Origin: an uncultured Methylobacillus sp.
GTDB lineage: Bacteria; Pseudomonadota; Gammaproteobacteria; Burkholderiales; Methylophilaceae
Reading direction: 5' to 3'
Length of the DNA stretch: 16,177 nucleotides
NCBI GenBank assembly: GCA_946481235.1
Contig: CAMLME010000023.1
Location: forward strand, 1-16,177
A program made the position numbers and the translations under genes. The notes beneath the pieces were generated by a model. The model was not told where the DNA came from. It saw nothing but the letters and a program-made list of their open reading frames with translations, and ran no database searches. This document shows, piece by piece, positions 6,923 through 14,692 of the stretch. Each line of letters begins with the position of its first letter. The first letter of the stretch is position 1.

Positions 6923-7482
6923 TGACAAACCTGCATCGCAGCCATACTTACCTGCTCGCTGCCTTGGCGCTGTTATTTTCCTGCGCAGCATTCGCCGAAA
7001 GTGCCGACCGCGACAAACCTATCGATCTGGAAGCCGACAACGTCATCGTCAATGACGCCAAAAAGACCAGCACCTATACCGGCAACGTGATTCTTACCCA
7101 AGGTACGCTGGTCATCCATGCCGACAAGCTGGTGGTGCGGGAAGATGCGAATGGCTTTCAGCACAGCACCTCCTATGGCAATCCGACCACTTTCCGTCAG
7201 AAAATGGAAGGCAAGGATGAGTACATGCAGGGCAGCGCCCAACGCATCGAATATGACGGGCGCATGGACAAGGTTCAGCTTTACACCAAGGCCTGGGTCA
7301 AACGTGGCGAAGACATCGTGAACGGCGACTACATCATGTACGACGCCGGCGCCGAGTATGCCGAAGTGATCGGCGGAACACAGTCGACTTCCGCACCCAA
7401 GGGACGCGTGAGGGCAGTCATCCAGCCCAAGAAAAAGACTCCGCCGGCACCTAGCGCGACCCCTTCCACCGGCAATCCTTAA
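6922..7482 (+). CDS. lptA: Periplasmic LPS-transport bridge protein LptA
   Basis: LptA forms the periplasmic bridge that carries LPS from LptC to LptD. It is 186 residues with a Sec signal peptide (hydrophobic core about 10-24, cleavage expected after AFA at residue 25) and an OstA/LptA jellyroll beginning [13 protein letters not shown], followed by the typical YTGNV strand. The protein ends in a short Lys/Pro/Ala/Thr tail after about residue 168, probably disordered. GGAGA at 6912-6916 is a good Shine-Dalgarno inside the end of lptC. The gene overlaps lptC by one base and is 11 bases from lptB, the usual lptC-lptA-lptB order. Confidence 0.95.
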   Translation: MTNLHRSHTYLLAALALLFSCAAFAESADRDKPIDLEADNVIVNDAKKTSTYTGNVILTQGTLVIHADKLVVREDANGFQHSTSYGNPTTFRQKMEGKDEYMQGSAQRIEYDGRMDKVQLYTKAWVKRGEDIVNGDYIMYDAGAEYAEVIGGTQSTSAPKGRVRAVIQPKKKTPPAPSATPSTGNP

Positions 7483-7493
7483 CGGTTAAAGAC

Positions 7494-8216
7494 GTGAGCG
7501 AATTAAAAGTCGAAAACCTGCGCAAGCGCTACAAGACACGCACGGTCGTGCAGGACATTTCGTTGTCCATCAAGAGCGGTGAGGTCGTTGGCTTGCTCGG
7601 ACCCAACGGCGCGGGCAAAACGACCAGTTTCTACATGATGGTCGGATTGGTACCGCTGGATGGCGGCCGCATTCTGCTTGACGGCAAGGATCTGGGCCGC
7701 CTGCCCATCCATCGCCGGGCGCGCATGGGACTGGCATATCTTCCGCAAGAGCCTTCGATATTCCGCAAGATGAATGTCGAGGACAATATCCTCGCCATTC
7801 TGGAACTGCAGAAACTGACTCCTGAACAGCAGAAGGAAAACCTCGAAGAGCTGTTGCATGAGCTGCATATCACGCATCTCCGGAAAAACCAGGCGGTGAG
7901 CCTGTCAGGCGGCGAACGCCGGCGTGTGGAAATTGCCCGCTGCCTGGCCACCAATCCTCGATTCATTCTGCTGGACGAACCATTTGCCGGCATCGATCCG
8001 ATTGCGGTACTGGATATCCAGAAAATCATACGATTCCTGACGGAGCGCGACATCGGCGTGCTGATCACAGACCACAACGTGCGCGAAACGCTGGGCATCT
8101 GCGATCACGCCTACATCGTGAATGAAGGCAAGGTATTTGCCTCTGGCCATCCGGACGAAATCATTCATAATGACAGCGTAAGAGAAGTTTATCTCGGCAG
8201 AGATTTCCGCCTCTAG
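7494..8216 (+). CDS. lptB: LPS export ABC transporter ATP-binding protein LptB
   Basis: LptB is the cytoplasmic ATPase that powers LPS extraction with LptF and LptG. All ABC motifs are intact in the 240 residues: Walker A GPNGAGKT (36-43), Q-loop Gln85, signature LSGGE (137-141), Walker B FILLDE (157-162) with catalytic Glu162, and H-loop His194. Length matches the family (241 in E. coli). The start codon is GTG; the family begins just there (SELKVENL), and no ATG is suitably placed. The Shine-Dalgarno is poor. lptF and lptG are not in the window, as is normal. The gene sits between lptA and rpoN with 16 bases before rpoN. Confidence 0.96.
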   Translation: MSELKVENLRKRYKTRTVVQDISLSIKSGEVVGLLGPNGAGKTTSFYMMVGLVPLDGGRILLDGKDLGRLPIHRRARMGLAYLPQEPSIFRKMNVEDNILAILELQKLTPEQQKENLEELLHELHITHLRKNQAVSLSGGERRRVEIARCLATNPRFILLDEPFAGIDPIAVLDIQKIIRFLTERDIGVLITDHNVRETLGICDHAYIVNEGKVFASGHPDEIIHNDSVREVYLGRDFRL

Positions 8217-8232
8217 GCGATCCGAGAACACT

Positions 8233-9678
8233 ATGAAACAAAGCCTTCAACTCCGACTTTCCCAACATCTCGCGCTCACGCCGCAGCTACAGCAATCCAT
8301 ACGCTTGCTGCAGCTGTCGACCGTCGAGCTCAATCAGGAGCTGGAAACGATATTGCAGGCCAATCCACTGCTTGAGCGCATCGAGCAGGGCGATGGCAGC
8401 GGTCCCGATGAGCACATCCCGATCAATCCGCAGGAAACTACCGTTCCGGTGGAAGAAGGGCCTCGCCAGGATGATTTCGGCGGAGAGGCGTTTGGCGATA
8501 GTTATGGCGAATCCGCGACCGGCAACCGCTGGGAAGAAGGCGGTTCCGGCAGCGACGACGACGACAACGATTACGTTTTCCAGGAAGCCGAGTCCACCAC
8601 CCTGCGCCAGCACCTGCTGGAGCAATTGCACCTCATGCCGCTCTCGGAGCGCGACCAGACACTGGCTTCGGTGTTGGTGGATGCCATCAACGAGGACGGC
8701 TATCTGGAGCAATCGCTGGAAGAACTGGCCGAAATGCTGCCGGAAGAGCAGGAAGTCGACCCGATGGAGCTGCAAACCGCACTCAAGCTGATCCAGCACC
8801 TCGATCCGCCCGGCATCGGCGCGCGCAACCTAGCCGAATGCCTGAGCCTGCAACTGCGCGCGATGCCGGAAACCACCCCGCATCTTGAAGTAGCAATCCA
8901 TCTCGTGGAAAACAATCTCGCTGAATTGGCCAGCCGTGATTACGCGAGATTGCGCAAAGTCCTGCATTGCAGCGAAGAGACCCTGCGCGATGTGCAACAT
9001 CTCATTACCCAGCTCAATCCGCGTCCGGGCGCCGGGTTCTCACACATCGGTTCCGACCAATATATCCAGCACGAAATCGTCGTGAAAAAGGTCAAGGGAG
9101 TGTGGCTGGCCAACCTGAACCAGGAAGTGATGCCCAAGCTGCGCATCAACCAGCTCTACGCCGACATCCTCAAGCGCAACCGCGACAACTCAAGCCAATA
9201 CCTGATGAGCCAGATGCAGGAAGCGAAGTGGATGATCAAGAATATCCAGCAGCGTTTTTCCACCATACTGCGCGTGTCGCAGGCTGTGGTCGACCGCCAG
9301 CGCAACTTCTTCGAGCATGGCGATATCGCGATGCGCCCCCTCGTGTTGCGCGAAATCGCCGATGAGGTGGGGTTGCATGAATCAACCATTTCACGTGTCA
9401 CCACCCGCAAATACATGCTGACGCCGCGCGGCGTATATGAACTGAAGTATTTCTTCGGCAGCCACGTTGCCACCGATACCGGCGGCGCCTGTTCGGCCAC
9501 CGCGATCCGGGCATTGATCAAGCAGTTGGTGAGCGAAGAAAACCCGAAAAAACCGCTTTCGGACAGCCAGATTACCGAAATTCTCGGCAAGCAAGGCATT
9601 GTCGTCGCACGCCGCACCATCGCAAAATACCGCGAATCGCTACAGATACCGCCGGCGAGCCAACGCAAGGCGTTGTAA
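8233..9678 (+). CDS. rpoN: RNA polymerase sigma-54 factor
   Basis: RpoN directs RNA polymerase to -24/-12 promoters that need enhancer-binding ATPases. The 481 residues show region I, rich in Gln and Leu (about 1-50, MKQSLQLRLSQHLALTPQLQ), which contacts the activator. An acidic, low-complexity region II follows (about 51-120, with a run of Asp near 110). Then come the core-binding domain and the DNA-binding domain, ending in an intact RpoN box ARRTIAKYRE (459-468). The length is typical. No sigma-54 promoter consensus was noticed nearby. Placement between lptB and hpf is widely conserved in Proteobacteria. Confidence 0.97.
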   Translation: MKQSLQLRLSQHLALTPQLQQSIRLLQLSTVELNQELETILQANPLLERIEQGDGSGPDEHIPINPQETTVPVEEGPRQDDFGGEAFGDSYGESATGNRWEEGGSGSDDDDNDYVFQEAESTTLRQHLLEQLHLMPLSERDQTLASVLVDAINEDGYLEQSLEELAEMLPEEQEVDPMELQTALKLIQHLDPPGIGARNLAECLSLQLRAMPETTPHLEVAIHLVENNLAELASRDYARLRKVLHCSEETLRDVQHLITQLNPRPGAGFSHIGSDQYIQHEIVVKKVKGVWLANLNQEVMPKLRINQLYADILKRNRDNSSQYLMSQMQEAKWMIKNIQQRFSTILRVSQAVVDRQRNFFEHGDIAMRPLVLREIADEVGLHESTISRVTTRKYMLTPRGVYELKYFFGSHVATDTGGACSATAIRALIKQLVSEENPKKPLSDSQITEILGKQGIVVARRTIAKYRESLQIPPASQRKAL

Positions 9679-9692
9679 AACGTTTTTACCAC

Positions 9693-9698
9693 AAGGAG
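9693..9698 (+). promoter_or_regulatory. Strong Shine-Dalgarno of hpf
   Basis: AAGGAG stands six bases before the hpf ATG at 9705. It is the best ribosome site in the rpoN-rapZ stretch and suggests that hpf is translated more strongly than its neighbours from the same message. Confidence 0.7.
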
Positions 9699-9704
9699 CA
9701 AATC

Positions 9705-10031
9705 ATGAACCTGAATCTGACCGGCCACCATATGGAAGTTACACCAGCTTTGCGCGACTACGTTACGTCCAAGCTGGAGCGCGTCACTGGACATTTCGAC
9801 CAGGTGATCGATGTCAAGGTGACGTTGTCGGTCGAGAAACTCAAGCAAAACGTGGAAGTTACCCTGCACGTGCCCGGCAATGATCTGCATGCGGAAAGCT
9901 CCGACGAGAACATGTACAGCGCCATCGATCTGGTCGCTGACAAACTGGATCGCCAAGTGCTGAAACATAAGGAAAAACAGGGCGATCACCACCGCACCAA
10001 CGGTGCCGTGAAGCATCAAGCAACCGAGTAA
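9705..10031 (+). CDS. hpf: Ribosome hibernation promoting factor, short form
   Basis: Hpf (sigma-54 modulation protein, YhbH/RaiA family) binds the 30S decoding centre and promotes inactive 100S or 70S ribosomes during starvation. The 108 residues cover the single beta-alpha-beta-beta-beta-alpha RNA-binding domain, beginning MNLNLTGHHMEVTPALRDYV, with no C-terminal dimerisation domain, so this is the short type. A charged His/Lys-rich tail follows residue 90. The start is confirmed by AAGGAG six bases upstream. The gene follows rpoN by 26 bases and is only 11 bases from hprK. No ptsN gene lies between them. Confidence 0.93.
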   Translation: MNLNLTGHHMEVTPALRDYVTSKLERVTGHFDQVIDVKVTLSVEKLKQNVEVTLHVPGNDLHAESSDENMYSAIDLVADKLDRQVLKHKEKQGDHHRTNGAVKHQATE

Positions 10032-10042
10032 TACCGCGTACC

Positions 10043-11008
10043 ATGTCCGAAATCAGCGTCGCCCAGCTTTACAAGGACACCCGTCGCAAGCTGAAGCTTG
10101 CCTGGGTAGCGGGGCATGACGGCGGCGACCATCCGCTGACCAGCGACACCGTCTCAAAACCCTCGCTGGCGCTGATTGGACACCTCAATTTCGTGCACCC
10201 GAACCGGGTGCAGGTGCTCGGCTGCGCCGAAATGGATTACCTGCGCAACCTGAGCAAACCCGATGCGCGACAGGCCATTGCCAACCTGTTCTCCACCGAT
10301 CTTGCCGCCGTGGTGGTTGCTAACGGCGAAACAGTACCTGAAGCATTATTCCAGGCGGCCGAACAGCGAAATACTCCGCTTTTCACATCGCCGGAGAAAA
10401 GTCCGCGCCTGATGGAAGTACTAAGCCACTATCTCGCACAAGCAGTGGCGGAATCGACCAGTTTCCATGGCGTTTTCATGGAAGTGCAGGGCTTCGGCGT
10501 TTTGCTCAAGGGCGAAGCCGCCATCGGTAAAAGTGAATTGGCGCTGGAATTGATCACCCGCGGCCATCGGCTGGTCGCCGACGACATGGCAGACTTTTAC
10601 CTTGTCGCGCCGGATCGCCTGGAAGGCCGTTGCCCACCGCTGCTGCAGGATTTCCTGGAAGTGCGCGGGCTCGGCATCCTGAACGTACGCGCCCTGTTTG
10701 GCGACAACGCGGTCAAACCGACCAAGCCGCTGGATTTCATTGTCCAGCTGGCAAAAGCCGAGACCCTGATCCCGCAAATGCTGGATCGGCTCAAGATCAA
10801 GGCGCAGAGCGAGAAGATTCTCGGCGTCAAGATTCCCAAGGTTGTCATCCCGGTTGCGGCCGGCCGCAACATTGCGGTACTGGTCGAAGTCGCGGTACGC
10901 AACCAGATCCTGCAAATGCGCGGCATCGACAGCACGCGCCAGTTCATGCAGCGGCAAAGTCGCGAGCTGCGGCGCAATGCGGAAAAAGACCGTAAAGAGC
11001 CCTCCTGA
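10043..11008 (+). CDS. hprK: HPr(Ser) kinase/phosphorylase
   Basis: HprK/P phosphorylates HPr on Ser46 using ATP or pyrophosphate, and removes the phosphate with inorganic phosphate. The 321 residues have the N-terminal HprK_N domain (about 1-130) and the C-terminal kinase domain. His142 lies just before the P-loop GEAAIGKS (157-164), which fits the GxxxxGK[ST] form. The family signature [16 protein letters not shown] (205-220) is complete. The C-terminal helix that contacts neighbouring subunits follows. Its target, an HPr with Ser46, is encoded 1.3 kb downstream, so the pair is a credible functional unit. The stop shares a base with the rapZ start (TGATG), so translation is probably coupled. 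Confidence 0.95.
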   Translation: MSEISVAQLYKDTRRKLKLAWVAGHDGGDHPLTSDTVSKPSLALIGHLNFVHPNRVQVLGCAEMDYLRNLSKPDARQAIANLFSTDLAAVVVANGETVPEALFQAAEQRNTPLFTSPEKSPRLMEVLSHYLAQAVAESTSFHGVFMEVQGFGVLLKGEAAIGKSELALELITRGHRLVADDMADFYLVAPDRLEGRCPPLLQDFLEVRGLGILNVRALFGDNAVKPTKPLDFIVQLAKAETLIPQMLDRLKIKAQSEKILGVKIPKVVIPVAAGRNIAVLVEVAVRNQILQMRGIDSTRQFMQRQSRELRRNAEKDRKEPS

Positions 11009-11844
11009 TGCAGCTTATTATCGTTACCGGTCTTTCCGGCTCAGGAAAAAGCATCGCACTCAAGGCGCTGGAGGACAGCGGCTATTATTGCGTGGATAAC
11101 CTCCCGGCCACCCTGCTGCCGGAAACTGCGCAGCATCTGGTCAATGCGGGGCAGGCTCGTATCGCCGTCAGCATCGATACACGCAGCAGTACGCTGGAGG
11201 CCTTGCCGGAAATCATTTACTCACTGCGGGCGCAAGGTATCGACGTCCAGGTGCTGTTTCTCGAATCCAATACTGAAACGCTGGTCAAACGCTTCAGTGA
11301 AACCCGTCGTCGCCATCCGCTCAGCAGCGAGAGCATTACGCTGGCAGAAAGCATACGGCTGGAGCGGGAGATGCTGGAACAACTCGGCGATTTGGGACAT
11401 CGCATGGATACCAGCGATTTGAGTCCGAACGCCTTGCGTTCCTGGGTCAAGGATTTCATTGCGCTGGATCATGAGGGACTGACGCTGTTGTTCACCTCGT
11501 TCGGATTCAAACACGGGATTCCGCTGGATGCGGATTATGTCTTCGACGTCCGCTGCCTGCCCAACCCGAATTACGAACCGCTGCTCAAGCCATTGACCGG
11601 TCGCGACCAGCCCGTGGTCGCGTTCCTGGAAAGCCAGCCGCTGGTGCAAGCTATGTACGAAGACATCCGCCAGTTCGTCGAGAAATGGCTGCCCTGCTTC
11701 ATGCGCGACAATCGCAGCTACCTGACGGTAGCCGTAGGATGCACCGGGGGACAGCATCGTTCGGTGTATTTCACCGAACGCTTGTCGCAGCATTTTCGCA
11801 ATATGCAGCACAAGGTCCTGGTTCGCCACCGCGAACTGGAATGA
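11008..11844 (+). CDS. rapZ: RNase adapter protein RapZ
   Basis: RapZ (YvcJ family) is a nucleotide-binding protein. In E. coli it presents the small RNA GlmZ to RNase E and so controls glucosamine-6-phosphate synthesis, which feeds peptidoglycan and LPS. The 278 residues show Walker A GLSGSGKS (8-15), DTRS (57-60), which fits the Walker B-like position, and the conserved C-terminal motif [11 protein letters not shown] (244-254). The E. coli protein is 284 residues and ends in a Lys/Arg cluster used to bind RNA. This one stops at RHRELE and lacks that cluster. No glmZ-like RNA was seen in the window. The gene is fused by one base to hprK and lies 29 bases before the EIIA gene. Confidence 0.94.
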   Translation: MQLIIVTGLSGSGKSIALKALEDSGYYCVDNLPATLLPETAQHLVNAGQARIAVSIDTRSSTLEALPEIIYSLRAQGIDVQVLFLESNTETLVKRFSETRRRHPLSSESITLAESIRLEREMLEQLGDLGHRMDTSDLSPNALRSWVKDFIALDHEGLTLLFTSFGFKHGIPLDADYVFDVRCLPNPNYEPLLKPLTGRDQPVVAFLESQPLVQAMYEDIRQFVEKWLPCFMRDNRSYLTVAVGCTGGQHRSVYFTERLSQHFRNMQHKVLVRHRELE

Positions 11845-11873
11845 CATACTTCATGCTGGAATAAGGAAGAATC

Positions 11874-12281
11874 GTGATAGGTATATTGATTGTCGCTCAC
11901 GGTACGCTGGGCGAAAGCCTGATCCACTGCGCCAGCCATGTGATGGGAGAGCGCCCGCCGCAACTGCGGCAACTCGGTGTCAGCGTGCATGACGATCCAT
12001 CCGGCTTGCTGCCGCAAGCACAGGAATTGGTCAGGGAACTGGATCGAGGCGATGGCGTACTGGTGTTGTCCGATATTTACGGCGCAACACCCTGCAACCT
12101 GGTCGGAAAACTGCTGAAGCCCGGCCGCATAGAAGGCATTGCCGGCGTCAATCTGCCAATGCTGGTTCGCGCACTGGCTTACCGTCAGGAACCCCTCGAG
12201 GTGCTGATCGAGAAAGCGGTCGCCGGCGGCTGCGGCGGCGTTATTCATTTTACTCACGAAGCATGCATACACCATGGTTAG
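11874..12281 (+). CDS. PTS EIIA component, mannose (ManX-like) family
   Basis: This 135-residue cytoplasmic protein resembles the EIIA(Man) domain. The phosphorylated histidine is His9 in VAHG near the N-terminus, matching His10 of E. coli ManX. A second family block is SDIYGATPCNL (about 66-76). It should accept phosphate from HPr. There is no EIIB, EIIC or EIID gene nearby and no fused EIIB domain, so a regulatory role is more likely than sugar uptake. The start is GTG at 11874, chosen because AAGGAAGA lies a few bases upstream and the protein begins directly with the first beta strand. The end overlaps ptsH by eight bases. Confidence 0.88.
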   Translation: MIGILIVAHGTLGESLIHCASHVMGERPPQLRQLGVSVHDDPSGLLPQAQELVRELDRGDGVLVLSDIYGATPCNLVGKLLKPGRIEGIAGVNLPMLVRALAYRQEPLEVLIEKAVAGGCGGVIHFTHEACIHHG

Positions 12282-12543
12282 ACAAGATGTGGAAATTATC
12301 AACAAGCTGGGATTGCATGCACGCGCATCGACCAAACTGACGCAAACCGCCAGCCAGTTCAAGGCCGAAATCTGGCTGGAACGCAATAACCGGCGCGTCA
12401 ATGCCAAAAGCATCATGGGTGTGATGATGCTGGCAGCAAGCAAAGGCAGCAAAGTGGCGGTGGAAGCCATCGGCCCGGATGAAGCAGAAGCGCTGGCAGC
12501 GCTCGTAGTCTTGATCAACAACCGCTTCGGAGAGCCGGAGTGA
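12274..12543 (+). CDS. ptsH: Phosphocarrier protein HPr
   Basis: HPr carries phosphate from EI to EIIA proteins. The 89 residues contain the active-site motif LGLHARAS with His15. They also contain NAKSIMGVM with Ser46, the residue phosphorylated by HPr kinase. Both sites are at the classic numbering. With hprK in the same gene run, Ser46 phosphorylation is expected to block or modulate His15 phosphotransfer. The start lies eight bases inside the EIIA gene, with only a weak ribosome site, so it is probably translationally coupled. It is 58 bases from ptsI, and that gap contains a short reading frame. Confidence 0.96.
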   Translation: MVRQDVEIINKLGLHARASTKLTQTASQFKAEIWLERNNRRVNAKSIMGVMMLAASKGSKVAVEAIGPDEAEALAALVVLINNRFGEPE

Positions 12544-12555
12544 TCGCCGTTCAAA

Positions 12556-12562
12556 AAGGGGA
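12556..12562 (+). promoter_or_regulatory. Strong Shine-Dalgarno in front of an 11-codon frame
   Basis: AAGGGGA lies seven bases before the ATG at 12570. It is far better than anything in front of the ptsI ATG at 12602, which has only a GAG at 12590-12592. Ribosomes are therefore expected to load here and reach ptsI through the short frame. Confidence 0.6.
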
Positions 12563-12569
12563 AACTTTC

Positions 12570-12605
12570 ATGAGCACCGCCTTTCCCATGAGTGAATCCA
12601 GATGA
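12570..12605 (+). CDS. Putative 11-residue leader peptide coupled to ptsI
   Basis: The frame ATG AGC ACC GCC TTT CCC ATG AGT GAA TCC AGA TGA encodes MSTAFPMSESR. It has a strong Shine-Dalgarno (AAGGGGA at 12556-12562). Its stop codon overlaps the ptsI start (ATGA at 12602-12605). It is not in frame with ptsI. The residues carry no obvious run of one amino acid that would mark a classic attenuation peptide. The most likely job is translational coupling or a brake on EI synthesis. Alternatively it is a by-product of a nearby frameshift, or the SD is simply used at a distance. Detected from the sequence alone; expression is unproven. Confidence 0.45.
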   Translation: MSTAFPMSESR

Positions 12606-14326
12606 GTTTCACCATGCACGGCGTCGGCGTTTCCGGCGGCATCGCTATCGGTCATGCCCATCTGGTTTCCCATGCGCTGCTCGAAGTTGCGCATTACGTC
12701 GTACCGGCACATCTCGTCGAAGACGAGGTCAAGCGCTTTACGCAGGCCATAGATACCGTACGCCAGGATCTGGAGGCCATCCGGCGCCAGTTGCCTGCAA
12801 ATGCCCCTGCCGAACTGGGTTCCTTCGTCGGCACCCACCTGATGATATTGGCCGACAAATCGCTGTCGGAAGCCCCCATCCAGATCATCCGCGAGGAACA
12901 ATGCAACGCGGAATGGGCGCTCAAGCAGCAGATGGATGATCTGGTCGCGCAGTTTGAGGAAATCGAAGACGAATACCTGCGCGAACGGAAATTCGATGTC
13001 GTACAGGTGGTTGAGCGCGTCATCAAGATATTGCTCGGCCATCCCAATCAGGTCGTGCTGGAAAAACAGGAAAGCGGCATGATCCTGGTGGCACATGACC
13101 TGTCCCCTGCCGATGCGATTCAGTTCAAACAGCATCAATTTGCCGCATTCATTACCGACGTAGGGGGCGCGACCTCGCACACCGCCATTCTGGCGCGCAG
13201 CCTGAATATTCCTTCGATAGTCGCCCTGCACCATGCCCGTGATCTGATCCGCGACGGTGAAATGATCATCGTCGACGGCAACCAGGGCGTCGTCATCGTC
13301 AGCCCGGACAAGAACACCCTCACCGAATACCGGCTGCGGCAGGAACAATGGGATATCGAGCAGCAGAAGCTCAAGCGGCTCAAGCTGACCAAGGCCGTCA
13401 CGCTCGACGGCACGACGATCGAGCTGCATGCCAATATTGAAATTCCTGAGGACGTGGCGCAATCCAGGGCAGTAGGCGCGACCGGCATCGGCCTGTACCG
13501 TACAGAGTTCCTGTTCATGAACCGGCGTGAGTGGCCGACCGAGGACGAGCAGTTCGAGGCCTATCGCAGGGTAACGGAAACCATGAAAGGCATGCCGGTC
13601 ACCATACGCACACTGGATCTGGGGGCCGACAAGCCGGCGAATCCGGATGAGGCACGCACCTGTACCAATCCGGCATTAGGATTGAGAGCGATACGCTTGT
13701 GCCTGTCCGAACCGCAGATTTTTCATGCGCAATTACGGGCAATTTTGCGCGCTTCACATTACGGCAGCGTCAAGTTGCTGATTCCGATGATTTCCACCTT
13801 GTCCGAACTGCGTCAGGCATTGCATCTGCTCGACCGTGCCAAACGCAGCCTGCGCGACCAGAACATTCCATTCGACGAAGGCATTCTGGTGGGCGGCATG
13901 ATCGAGGTGCCAGCGGCCGCGCTCAAGGCAGACGCTTTCGCACGTGAACTGGATTTCCTGTCGATCGGCACCAATGATTTGATCCAATACACGCTGGCGA
14001 TCGACCGCACCGACGACTCGGTGGCGCACCTGTACAACCCCTTGCATCCAGCCGTGCTGCAACTGATCGAAATGTCGATACGGGCTGCCAACAAGGCCGG
14101 CAAGCCTATTTCCGTCTGCGGCGAAATGGCGGGCGACCCGCGGTTGACCCGCCTGCTCCTTGGCTTCGGCTTGCGCCAGTTTTCGATGCATCCGGCGCAC
14201 GTACTGTCCGTAAAGCGCCAGGTGCTGCAATCCAGCCTGCCCAAGCTGGAGAACAAGGTACGCAAGATCCTGGCGAGCGCCGAGATCGAGCGCATTGAAC
14301 CTTTGCTGGACAAACTCAATCAATAA
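12602..14326 (+). CDS. ptsI: Phosphoenolpyruvate-protein phosphotransferase, Enzyme I
   Basis: EI takes phosphate from phosphoenolpyruvate and passes it to HPr. The 574 residues match classic PtsI (575 in E. coli) with no N-terminal GAF domain, so it is not the PtsP type. The N-terminal half binds HPr and carries the active histidine in GGATSHTA (His193). The C-terminal TIM-barrel binds phosphoenolpyruvate, with LYRTEF, GADK and the catalytic Cys506 in VCGEMAGD. The start at 12602 fits the family N-terminus (MSFTMHGVGVSGGIAIGHA) but has a poor ribosome site. The stop of an upstream 11-codon frame overlaps it. The gene follows ptsH and the EIIA gene, and all three should be made together. Confidence 0.96.
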   Translation: MSFTMHGVGVSGGIAIGHAHLVSHALLEVAHYVVPAHLVEDEVKRFTQAIDTVRQDLEAIRRQLPANAPAELGSFVGTHLMILADKSLSEAPIQIIREEQCNAEWALKQQMDDLVAQFEEIEDEYLRERKFDVVQVVERVIKILLGHPNQVVLEKQESGMILVAHDLSPADAIQFKQHQFAAFITDVGGATSHTAILARSLNIPSIVALHHARDLIRDGEMIIVDGNQGVVIVSPDKNTLTEYRLRQEQWDIEQQKLKRLKLTKAVTLDGTTIELHANIEIPEDVAQSRAVGATGIGLYRTEFLFMNRREWPTEDEQFEAYRRVTETMKGMPVTIRTLDLGADKPANPDEARTCTNPALGLRAIRLCLSEPQIFHAQLRAILRASHYGSVKLLIPMISTLSELRQALHLLDRAKRSLRDQNIPFDEGILVGGMIEVPAAALKADAFARELDFLSIGTNDLIQYTLAIDRTDDSVAHLYNPLHPAVLQLIEMSIRAANKAGKPISVCGEMAGDPRLTRLLLGFGLRQFSMHPAHVLSVKRQVLQSSLPKLENKVRKILASAEIERIEPLLDKLNQ

Positions 14327-14336
14327 GGGGAAAGCC

Positions 14337-14678
14337 ATGAATGACGAAAACACCGCAGTATCCGCAAACGACAGGAATATTGCCGTACTGACGCACCTGG
14401 GCGGGATTTTCTTCAGTTTTGTTCCCGGCCTGATCGTGTGGCTGTTAAAGAAGGATGAAAACGCTTACGTTGGCGAACAGGCGCGCGAGGCTCTCAATTT
14501 CCAGATCAGCGTGCTGATCGCCTACATGGTGTGCTATGTACTGGTGTTCATTCTGATCGGATTCGTATTGCTGGCATTCGTATGGGTGGCCAACATCATT
14601 CTGTGCATCGTCGCCGCCAGCAAGACAAGCAAGGGCGAAGAATACCGCTATCCGTTCACATTGCGCTTAATCAACTAA
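14337..14678 (+). CDS. DUF4870 (Tic20-like) small membrane protein
   Basis: This 113-residue protein has three predicted membrane segments (about 15-37, 55-75 and 76-95). The pattern is that of DUF4870: an N-terminal NIAVLTHLGGIF, a P-G-L-I-V-W-L-L-K-K-D-E turn, the GEQAREALNFQ motif between helices 1 and 2, and a closing YRYPFTLRLI. The family function is unknown. The frame is open further upstream to 14295, but the ATG at 14337 is right: AAGGGG stands six bases before it and the upstream part overlaps ptsI. The gene starts 10 bases after ptsI and ends 14 bases before prlC, so it is likely in the same transcript. Confidence 0.88.
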   Translation: MNDENTAVSANDRNIAVLTHLGGIFFSFVPGLIVWLLKKDENAYVGEQAREALNFQISVLIAYMVCYVLVFILIGFVLLAFVWVANIILCIVAASKTSKGEEYRYPFTLRLIN

Positions 14679-14692
14679 GGATACCGCCTCAG

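Noticed and set aside
9156..10019. A 287-codon minus-strand frame across rpoN and hpf
   Set aside because: It is antisense to two well-supported genes, matches no family, and has no ribosome site of its own.
11853..11864. A three-codon frame (ATG CTG GAA TAA) between rapZ and the EIIA gene
   Set aside because: It is too short to judge, has no Shine-Dalgarno, and its stop simply merges with the EIIA gene's own Shine-Dalgarno.
11718..12554. A 278-codon minus-strand frame across rapZ, EIIA and ptsH
   Set aside because: It covers three genes with intact motifs on the plus strand and has no recognisable domain.
12551..13462. A 303-codon minus-strand frame opposite ptsI
   Set aside because: It is a shadow of the Enzyme I coding region; no motif and no start signal of its own.
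14295..14336. A 5' extension of the DUF4870 gene into ptsI
   Set aside because: The ATG at 14337 has AAGGGG six bases upstream and begins right before the family's first conserved block. The extension lies mostly inside ptsI in another frame.
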